Part shown: piece by piece, positions 1 to 5,106 of the stretch
Layout of the letters: every line of letters begins with the position of its first letter
Position numbering within the stretch: position 1 is the stretch's first letter
Assembly (NCBI GenBank): GCA_002717685.1
Contig: PBBK01000004.1
Coordinates: 12,736 to 17,841 of the forward strand
DNA length: 5,106 nt
Direction: 5' to 3'
Origin: Gammaproteobacteria bacterium
Lineage (GTDB): Bacteria > Pseudomonadota > Gammaproteobacteria > Woeseiales > Woeseiaceae
Notes under the pieces: model-generated
Seen by the model: the letters and a program-made list of their open reading frames with translations, nothing else
What the model was told of the DNA's origin: nothing
Databases searched by the model: none
Translations under genes and position numbers: made by a program

Positions 1-689
1 TCTAATTTATAGCCTTTCATGTGCCCGACTAAGAGTAAACAAACATTGATATCCTTAGGTAACAAAGCAATGGCTTCTACAAGATATTCAATTCCTTTTC
101 TTGGTCTCGAGTTAGCTACACAACCAACAACAAATGAATTGTCTGGAACCCCAAACTCAGCCAAATCTTTTGGAGATTCTTGATACCAATCTAACTTATG
201 TCCTTTATAGATAGTAACTGGGCGATTCCTTGGCATTCGAAGAAATCTTGGTTTCATATTAAGAAAATAATCTCTAATTGCATCACAAACACAAATAATT
301 CGATCAATACGAGGATTTAAAAACCTCATCCATGAAATTGGATCGAAATAGTTTACATTTCCAACAATTCCGCGATAGGCAACTATTTTAATTGGCAATC
401 CAAAAGAAGCTATTAACGCACTCGTTAATCCAGAATTATTATAGGTATGAGCAATGTCATATTCACCTATAGTCATCTCTTTCCTTAAAGCTAGTACTGT
501 TTTAAAAGTTACATTTTTGGTTAAATTTATATCTAAAGTAGGTATTCCAGCATCAATTAATTTCTGGTAGTGCGGAAACTGAATATTACAAATAACAGTA
601 ATATCTATTCCGGAACGATGGAGACCTATAAAAGATTCAGTCGTTGGTCTATCAGGATTTACTGTTACTGCAAGAACACGGATATTCAT
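1..689 (-). CDS. GT4-like (GT-B fold) glycosyltransferase, partial at the C-terminus
   Basis: The first 229 residues are present and the gene continues past the left edge. The protein should transfer a sugar from a nucleotide-sugar donor in the cytoplasm, probably for surface polysaccharide or lipopolysaccharide; the acceptor and sugar cannot be told. The N-terminal Rossmann-like half opens with MNIRVLAVTVNPDRP and holds the DIAHTYN segment (about 78-84), matching the conserved His strand of GT4 acceptor domains. The donor domain begins at about 186 with FVVGCVANSRPRKGIEYL; R195 and K198 match the Arg/Lys pair that contacts the donor phosphates. The expected E-x7-E motif would lie outside the window. 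The usual Gly-rich loop near the N-terminus is replaced by PDRPTTES. The ATG at 689 is the first possible start, because an in-frame TAG lies two codons upstream. No clear Shine-Dalgarno is seen, so translation may depend on the phosphatase gene 27 bases upstream. The family call is fairly firm; the role is inference. Confidence 0.85.
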   Translation of the reverse strand, partial: MNIRVLAVTVNPDRPTTESFIGLHRSGIDITVICNIQFPHYQKLIDAGIPTLDINLTKNVTFKTVLALRKEMTIGEYDIAHTYNNSGLTSALIASFGLPIKIVAYRGIVGNVNYFDPISWMRFLNPRIDRIICVCDAIRDYFLNMKPRFLRMPRNRPVTIYKGHKLDWYQESPKDLAEFGVPDNSFVVGCVANSRPRKGIEYLVEAIALLPKDINVCLLLVGHMKGYKL

Positions 690-716
690 TTTTATCTATA
701 TTTTTAGCTTAAGAAC

Positions 717-1580
717 TTACTTTCCATTCCAGGATACACGTGTAGCAGCTGAAAAAAGTAAACTTCTATTATCATCGTTCGGTAGTGGTTCTGATTCCCC
801 AAATATCGCCCTGACCCAGTGCCCATCAGTAGGATTTGGTAATACTATAAATTTGTTTCCATAATCATGGTTGTCTTTTTCCATTAAGTTATATCTTTGA
901 TCAATATCTTTTACGTAATAGTCACGTTTATAGTCATTAAGATTATCACCTAACATTAATACAAGATTATACTTTTTTGATACGCTCAGTTTAGTTGGCA
1001 TTTTATCTGAAGTATCCCGATAAACTGTCAGATGATTTTTATCCGCGTATGGAAAATTTAGAGATTTTAGTTGATCTAAAGCATACTCATATGTTCGTTC
1101 GCCCTGATCTCGATTGGTCACATAAAATATCTCGACATTATTCTCTGCACAGTAACGCAAAAAATCTAAAGAGCCTGGAACGGCTGTTATTAGATTGTTA
1201 GGTAACCAATCGTCCCACACCTTGTCATCAAAAAAATCTTTACCTTGTTTTATTAAATAACCCCAATAACTTGCCGCGTGTATTACTGTATCATCCATAT
1301 CAGTTATGACGGCTAGTGGTTTTTCCCCATCATCACTTTCGATTGCCATTTCAACCCTTAATTTAGCGAGATTAAAAGCTTGGTGGCACAATGCACCATA
1401 CTCGGCTGCAGTTTGTTTCCAAGCAACGGCCCACAAAAGAGGGTTATTTAGATTTCTTTCTCTCCTCTGAGCTTTGCTTCCACAGGCTAATAATGATGAA
1501 GTCGTTCCAGTTGCAATCAGATATTTAAGGAAGTTTCTTCTTTGATTTTTTCTAACTTTGTTTATATTACTATTTTGCAT
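717..1580 (-). CDS. Class C acid phosphatase / 5'-nucleotidase, lipoprotein e(P4) family, Tat-type lipoprotein
   Basis: A 287-residue HAD-superfamily phosphohydrolase, close to the family's usual length. Relatives remove phosphate from nucleoside 5'-monophosphates and other monoesters at the cell surface, which in Haemophilus supports NMN and NAD use. HAD motif I is DMDDT (94-98; D94 nucleophile, D96 acid/base), followed by the HAASYWGY segment typical of class C. Motif II is FYVTNRD (152-158, T155). The motif III lysine is probably K193. Motif IV is LMLGDNLNDY (208-217), matching the class C signature. The N-terminus has QRRNFLK (13-19), a twin-arginine motif, then a hydrophobic stretch and the lipobox SLLAC with C33 as the lipidated residue. 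I chose the ATG at 1580 over one nine codons upstream (1607), because GGGAGG lies just before it and the longer form adds an odd MLPLCPGGI leader. It is first in a leftward pair with the glycosyltransferase. The precise physiological substrate is unknown. Confidence 0.9.
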   Translation of the reverse strand: MQNSNINKVRKNQRRNFLKYLIATGTTSSLLACGSKAQRRERNLNNPLLWAVAWKQTAAEYGALCHQAFNLAKLRVEMAIESDDGEKPLAVITDMDDTVIHAASYWGYLIKQGKDFFDDKVWDDWLPNNLITAVPGSLDFLRYCAENNVEIFYVTNRDQGERTYEYALDQLKSLNFPYADKNHLTVYRDTSDKMPTKLSVSKKYNLVLMLGDNLNDYKRDYYVKDIDQRYNLMEKDNHDYGNKFIVLPNPTDGHWVRAIFGESEPLPNDDNRSLLFSAATRVSWNGK

Positions 1581-1584
1581 AATT

Positions 1585-1590
1585 CCTCCC
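1585..1590 (-). promoter_or_regulatory. Strong Shine-Dalgarno for the acid phosphatase
   Basis: On the minus strand GGGAGG is followed by AATT and the ATG at 1580. It is the best ribosome binding site in the window and decides the start, because it lies inside the coding sequence of the longer alternative that begins at 1607. Confidence 0.8.
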
Positions 1591-1687
1591 GGACAAAGGG
1601 GCAACAATTTTATTGGAAAATAAAACTAAAGTTACTTATGCTTTAGTATCTAACCAATTGTGTAAAATATACCTAGATTAATTAATA
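1591..1687. promoter_or_regulatory. Divergent intergenic region with presumed back-to-back promoters
   Basis: The region separates the leftward phosphatase-glycosyltransferase pair from the rightward S41 protease operon, so it should carry promoters for both. A leftward -10 candidate, TAAAAT on the minus strand (1607-1612), lies about 27 bases before the phosphatase start. A rightward -10 candidate, TAAAAT (1663-1668), lies about 20 bases before the S41 start. Neither has a convincing -35 box at the usual spacing. The S41 gene has no obvious Shine-Dalgarno in the AT-rich bases before its ATG. The promoter function is inferred from gene layout; the exact boxes are weak. Confidence 0.4.
1625..1647. 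repeat. 7-bp perfect inverted repeat in the divergent region
   Basis: ACTAAAG (1625-1631) and CTTTAGT (1641-1647) are exact reverse complements separated by nine bases. The centre-to-centre distance is 16 bases, so the arms do not sit exactly one and a half or two helical turns apart. It could be an operator for a dimeric regulator shared by the two divergent units, or a weak hairpin. Arms of this composition arise fairly easily by chance in AT-rich DNA. Confidence 0.35.
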
Positions 1688-3259
1688 ATGAAACAAAAGA
1701 AAAAAATTATACAGAGCTTTCTGATCTTTGTTCTCATCAGCTCCTGTGGTGGCGGAGGTGGTGGTTATAATAATACAAGCAAAATATCAAACACTACAAC
1801 TACTGCAACTACTACAAATAACTACGGGTGGACGCCGAACGTTTTCTTGCCTGCGTCTACCTATAAAAATCGATGCGTCAATCCTAGACTGGAAGTTATC
1901 AATCCCTTTACAAATCAGACATACCTAGACATAAGTGGGACGATATTAGACCAAAACCATTATCTTCGTTCTTTTAGTAATGATACGTATCTTTGGTATG
2001 ATCAGATTGTAGATGTTGACCCTGCATTGTCCACAACGTCAGAGTATTTCAACCTTCTAAAAGCACCTCATGATAGATTCCATTTCTCCATGCCTTCTGA
2101 TGAATGGGCGGCATTAGCTCAGTCTGGAATCTCGGTTGGTTATGGTGCTACTTGGATATTTTCAGGAACTTCATCAGAAAGAAAAATTTTTGTTGCATAT
2201 ACAGATCCAAATACACCAGCAACTCAGCCTAATGTAGGCCTGAAAAGAGGTGCTGAAATTATTAGTATCGATGGTGTTAATGCTACGAGCGATGATACAG
2301 TTTCATTGAATAATGGCTTATATCCGAATGCAACTGGTGAAACTCATTCATTCATCATTCGTGACACAAGTACATCTGAATTGCGCTCTATTGAAATGGA
2401 GTCTAGTAAAATTACCTCCACCCCAGTTCAAAAAGTATCAACAATTTCTACAGGAAGCGGTGACTTAGGTTACATGTTGTTTAATGATCATATTGCAACC
2501 TCTGAAAAAGGACTGTATGACGCCATTACTGAACTCAAATCAAACAACATATCGGGTCTTATAATTGATCTGCGTTATAATGGTGGCGGCTATCTTGCTA
2601 TTGCCAGTCAATTGGCTTATATGATCGCCGGGCCTGTAGCAACTGCAGGACGATCCTTTGAATTGACAGAATTTAATGATAAGTACCCAATAACTGATAT
2701 ATGGGGTGACCCTATAACGCCTATGCCTTTTTATACAACAACTATCGGTTTGTCTACTTTATCACAAGGAATCCCTCTTCCAACACTAGAGCTTTCTAAA
2801 GTTTTTGTTATTACAAGTGAGGACACCTGCTCTGCAAGTGAAGCAATTATAAACGCCTTACAAGGAGTAGATGTAGAGGTAATACAAATAGGTTCAACAA
2901 CTTGTGGAAAACCATATGGATTTTATCCTCAAGACAACTGCTCTGTCACATACTTTACAATTCAATTTAAAGGTGTCAACGCAAAAGGGTTTGGTGATTA
3001 TGCATACGGATTTTCTCCAGAAAATGAAGTTAATTCTATGGGGGTAAAAATAAAAGGCTGTTTTGCTAACGATGATCTAAGTTATGAATTAGGAAATTCT
3101 TCGGAAACAAGTTTAACTAAAGCAATCAATTACTACCTAACAGAATCATGTGATAATCCAACTAGCCTAAACGTATCTCAACAAAAAAAATCAAAACAAA
3201 AAACAATCAAAAAATATTATATTAAAAAATCTATGTGGCATAAAAATAGAATAATGTAA
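1688..3259 (+). CDS. S41 family (C-terminal processing protease-like) peptidase, outer-membrane lipoprotein
   Basis: A 523-residue envelope serine protease. The signal peptide has a lysine-rich start (KQKKK), a hydrophobic core and a lipobox ending ISSC, with C20 lipidated. Six glycines follow, with no Asp at +2, which favours outer-membrane sorting. A Thr/Asn-rich linker (about 28-46) then leads to an N-terminal domain. A PDZ-like region lies around 145-240 (RGAEIISIDGV at 187-197). The S41 core begins near 258 and includes LIIDLRYNGGG (291-301), the family hallmark. The catalytic serine is S382 in TCSASE, with E385, and the general-base lysine is K408 in TTCGKPYG. All key residues are present, so it should be active. 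C381 and C406 directly flank the active-site residues, and further cysteines occur at 63, 418, 458 and 488. The TCSASE / TTCGKPYG wording is, from memory, typical of a gammaproteobacterial S41 lipoprotein subgroup. The tail is lysine-rich. It heads a tight operon with two other exported proteins. The substrate is unknown. Confidence 0.92.
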   Translation: MKQKKKIIQSFLIFVLISSCGGGGGGYNNTSKISNTTTTATTTNNYGWTPNVFLPASTYKNRCVNPRLEVINPFTNQTYLDISGTILDQNHYLRSFSNDTYLWYDQIVDVDPALSTTSEYFNLLKAPHDRFHFSMPSDEWAALAQSGISVGYGATWIFSGTSSERKIFVAYTDPNTPATQPNVGLKRGAEIISIDGVNATSDDTVSLNNGLYPNATGETHSFIIRDTSTSELRSIEMESSKITSTPVQKVSTISTGSGDLGYMLFNDHIATSEKGLYDAITELKSNNISGLIIDLRYNGGGYLAIASQLAYMIAGPVATAGRSFELTEFNDKYPITDIWGDPITPMPFYTTTIGLSTLSQGIPLPTLELSKVFVITSEDTCSASEAIINALQGVDVEVIQIGSTTCGKPYGFYPQDNCSVTYFTIQFKGVNAKGFGDYAYGFSPENEVNSMGVKIKGCFANDDLSYELGNSSETSLTKAINYYLTESCDNPTSLNVSQQKKSKQKTIKKYYIKKSMWHKNRIM

Positions 3260-3266
3260 GATATTC

Positions 3267-3638
3267 ATGACTGTAAAAATATTAAAAGTAGTAGCATTAT
3301 TCTTTTTAAGTTCATGCGTTATGCCAGATCAACGAACATATGTCCCAGCTATTTTGATTAATTCTCAGCCAAAAGCCACAAAGATTCTTGAAGATATTAT
3401 TTCCACGTCATTACATGGAACAGAAATCACTCTTTCAAAGACTGCTTTTATTCATGATAGCATTATCATTATTGAACCCACTAAAATACAGTCAATAGAA
3501 CAGCCCCAAGGGATAGGAAGAAATAGCAGACATCCAGAAAAGTATCAATTAATACTCGATGGAGGTCAGTGTTTTTTATTACATGATAAAACACAACTTA
3601 CATGGCATCTTGGTAATTTGAAGTGTGGTGAAAAATAA
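3267..3638 (+). CDS. Small lipoprotein of unknown function, partner gene of the S41 protease
   Basis: This 123-residue protein is not a family I can name. The N-terminus is a typical lipoprotein signal: basic MTVKILK, a hydrophobic core and the lipobox FLSSC, with C17 lipidated and Val at +2. The mature part is about 106 residues with no membrane segment. It looks like a small alpha/beta domain: a helix-like stretch near 34-50, a hydrophobic strand DSIIIIEP (about 64-71), then a basic GRNSRHPEKYQLIL segment (about 84-97). The C-terminal half has two cysteines, C102 and C120, on either side of a strand-turn-strand with W113, so a disulfide is plausible in the periplasm. The gene starts seven bases after the S41 stop with only a weak TAAG site, so translation is probably coupled. 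It ends flush against the next gene. Its position suggests that it assists or regulates the protease, but that is inference. Confidence 0.85.
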   Translation: MTVKILKVVALFFLSSCVMPDQRTYVPAILINSQPKATKILEDIISTSLHGTEITLSKTAFIHDSIIIIEPTKIQSIEQPQGIGRNSRHPEKYQLILDGGQCFLLHDKTQLTWHLGNLKCGEK

Positions 3639-4316
3639 ATGAAAATGTTATTAAAAGTAATACTATTCACTCTTATAACAACCGGAAAAACACATGCAAA
3701 CAAAACATCTACCGGTTTTGGAGATAATGACACATCAATTAAAAATTTTATAAGCTTTCCTGATATTCGAGGAGATTCTACCGCTACAATAAGTTGTTCT
3801 GGAATTATTAAAAAAAATGGAAAATTAAATAATAGTGGATGCTATATAAAAAAACCTGGAGATGAAGTTTATGTAATAGAAATTAATAAAGCAGTTAAAA
3901 AATCACGCTTTGCCCCCGCCACTCACAATGGAAAAATACTTATTACTTATTTTCAGTACCTTGTGCATTTCATTCAACAAGGAGAATCCAAAGAAATTTA
4001 TTTTTATCCCAATCCTGGGTATAAAGAAAATATTGAAGCGTATGGTATTGAGCACTTCGCGGCCCAACGCTCAATCGGGAAAGAAAATTGGCAAAAAATT
4101 TGTCCTCGTCACCAAAGATTTACTGTGTGGGTAAAAGCTCATGTTAATGAAATAGGCCAACAAAGTAATATTAGCCTCACCAAAGGAAGCGGATTACAAA
4201 TAAGCGAAAAATGTAGGAAAGCAATTAAAGAAACTATAAACTCAAGTATATTCATTCCAGCAAATTATAAAGGGGTAACTGTTCCATCGACCTATATAGA
4301 GCCCTTTGGTAACTAA
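3639..4316 (+). CDS. Secreted protein with two degenerate TonB C-terminal-like domains
   Basis: A 225-residue protein whose first 20 residues look like a cleavable Sec signal peptide (MKMLLK, hydrophobic core, cleavage after THA). No lipobox is present. The mature part holds two similar halves, about 46-111 and 158-223. Each has a run of beta strands, then a helix containing KA[VI]K (84-87 and 194-197), then F-x-P-A (91-94 and 205-208), NG or KG, and a final strand ending in Phe (111, 223). This order matches the TonB C-terminal / energy-transducer fold, in which an [RF]-x-PA-x-x-x-G segment precedes the last strand. Each half has two cysteines (C53/C68 and C155/C192). There is no N-terminal anchor or proline-rich spacer, so it is probably not a classical TonB. 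The ATG at 3639 directly follows the upstream stop; a second in-frame ATG lies two codons later (3645). Gene reality is firm; the domain call is by eye and the function unknown. Confidence 0.82.
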   Translation: MKMLLKVILFTLITTGKTHANKTSTGFGDNDTSIKNFISFPDIRGDSTATISCSGIIKKNGKLNNSGCYIKKPGDEVYVIEINKAVKKSRFAPATHNGKILITYFQYLVHFIQQGESKEIYFYPNPGYKENIEAYGIEHFAAQRSIGKENWQKICPRHQRFTVWVKAHVNEIGQQSNISLTKGSGLQISEKCRKAIKETINSSIFIPANYKGVTVPSTYIEPFGN

Positions 4317-4342
4317 TAAAAAACTAATTAGTAGAGAATATC

Positions 4343-5106
4343 TTGGATAAAACCACAGAAGAAAAAAATAACAAAAATTTACTCGTTCGAACTGTTGGAT
4401 TCGTTGGTATTGCTTTACTTGCATTAAACTCAATTATTGGCGCTGGAATATTCACTTTACCAGCTATTGTCGCAACAAATGCAGGAACTGCTAGTCCATG
4501 GTTATTTCTTTTTGTAGGTCTAGGTATTATTACTGTGGTACTTACTTTTGGTCAACTTGCTAGCTATTTTAAAGACTCTGGAGGACCTATACTTTATACG
4601 AAGGCAGCATTTGGTCCTCTCACAGGATTTAGTACTGGTTGGATTCTTTATATTAGTCGTGTTACCGCATTTGGCGCTAATTCAAATGCACTTGTACTTT
4701 ACCTCAGCACAATTTTACCATGGGCAAATACTGGTCAAGGAAGAGCTGCTGTTATAACGATCACCTGTTTAGGGTTAACGTGGGTGAATTATATTGGCGT
4801 TAAAGATGGAATTCGAACCTTAAGCGTATTTACTATTCTTAAACTGACTCCTATCCTTTTATTAATTTTGATAGGATTAAAACATGTTTCTTCAGATGTA
4901 TTCTTGCAACCTAATTTACCAAATATTAATGAATTAGGGGAAACAATTTTATTACTTGTATATGCTTTTGTCGGCTTTGAATCAGCAACTTACGTTTCAG
5001 GAGAATCAACTGATCCCAAGAAATCTTTACCTGACGCTATGATTAAAACAGTATTGTTCGTAGGAATTATTTACTTTCTTATTGCATTAGTTTTTATATC
5101 AGTATT
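4343..5106 (+). CDS. APC-superfamily amino acid permease, partial at the C-terminus
   Basis: The first 254 residues of an inner-membrane transporter, about half of the family's usual length, are present; the rest lies beyond the right edge. Family members exchange or import amino acids or polyamines. After a hydrophilic, Lys/Asn-rich N-terminus of about 14 residues, helix 1 carries the unwound substrate-site motif IGAGIF (32-37). Then come LASYFKDSGGP (72-82) and AFGPLTGFSTGW (89-100), which match APC consensus segments around helices 2-3. YAFVGFES (207-214) and GESTDPKKSLPDA (220-232) match the conserved helix 6 to loop region. About seven hydrophobic segments are visible. The start is TTG at 4343, the only usual start codon between the in-frame stop at 4325-4327 and the conserved core; TAGAGAA just upstream may serve as ribosome binding site. 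It lies 26 bases after the TonB-like gene and may share its transcript. The substrate cannot be told. Confidence 0.9.
   Translation, partial: MDKTTEEKNNKNLLVRTVGFVGIALLALNSIIGAGIFTLPAIVATNAGTASPWLFLFVGLGIITVVLTFGQLASYFKDSGGPILYTKAAFGPLTGFSTGWILYISRVTAFGANSNALVLYLSTILPWANTGQGRAAVITITCLGLTWVNYIGVKDGIRTLSVFTILKLTPILLLILIGLKHVSSDVFLQPNLPNINELGETILLLVYAFVGFESATYVSGESTDPKKSLPDAMIKTVLFVGIIYFLIALVFISV

Noticed and set aside
995..1201. Plus-strand open frame of 68 codons
   Set aside because: It lies wholly antisense inside the phosphatase gene, which has clear catalytic motifs; no ribosome site or recognisable product.
1581..1607. Nine-codon N-terminal extension of the phosphatase from the ATG at 1607
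   Set aside because: The strong GGGAGG site lies within this extension just before the ATG at 1580, and the extension puts cysteine, prolines and glycines ahead of an otherwise normal signal peptide.
1612..1647. Minus-strand hairpin followed by a T-rich stretch that resembles a rho-independent terminator
   Set aside because: The stem is only seven mostly A/T pairs, the T stretch is interrupted, and a terminator there would sit in front of the phosphatase gene rather than behind any leftward gene.
1728..1928. Plus-strand open frame of 66 codons
   Set aside because: It overlaps the signal peptide and linker coding of the S41 gene in another frame; its Leu/Gln repeats come from the ACT/ACA repeats that encode the Thr-rich linker.
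3910..4134. Plus-strand open frame of 74 codons
   Set aside because: Out-of-frame shadow inside the TonB-like gene, with no recognisable product.
4323..4332. Ten-base palindrome ACTAATTAGT before the permease
   Set aside because: Short and made almost entirely of A and T; no second site, and no gap that would suggest a regulated promoter.
4242..4433. Minus-strand open frame of 63 codons
   Set aside because: Antisense to the end of the TonB-like gene and the start of the permease; no supporting motif or ribosome site.
4548..4757. Plus-strand open frame of 69 codons
   Set aside because: Hydrophobic shadow of the permease helices in another frame.

Overview
This is an AT-rich window from what looks like a Gram-negative bacterium. 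Three of the six proteins carry lipoprotein signals, one has a Sec signal peptide with TonB-like C-terminal domains, and the acid phosphatase belongs to the lipoprotein e(P4) family. These features together suggest a gammaproteobacterium of low G+C content, but nothing in the window fixes the genus.

Layout: two genes read leftward and four read rightward from a divergent intergenic region of about 107 bases (1581-1687). Leftward are a class C acid phosphatase / 5'-nucleotidase, e(P4) family, with a combined twin-arginine and lipobox signal (717-1580), and then, after 27 bases, a GT-B glycosyltransferase whose C-terminal part runs off the left edge (1-689). Rightward are an S41 (C-terminal processing protease family) lipoprotein (1688-3259), a small lipoprotein of unknown function (3267-3638), a secreted protein with two degenerate TonB C-terminal-like domains (3639-4316), and an APC-superfamily amino acid permease that starts with TTG and runs off the right edge (4343-5106).

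The three genes after the divergent region are packed with 7-base and 0-base gaps and all encode exported proteins. They are best read as one envelope operon built around the S41 protease. What the two small partners do cannot be told from sequence. The permease follows after 26 bases and may be co-transcribed, but it looks functionally separate. The phosphatase probably recovers nucleosides or phosphate at the cell surface. The glycosyltransferase behind it has no evident functional link.

I see no RNA genes, mobile elements, CRISPR arrays or convincing terminators. The most interesting part is the protease / small lipoprotein / tandem TonB-like trio.
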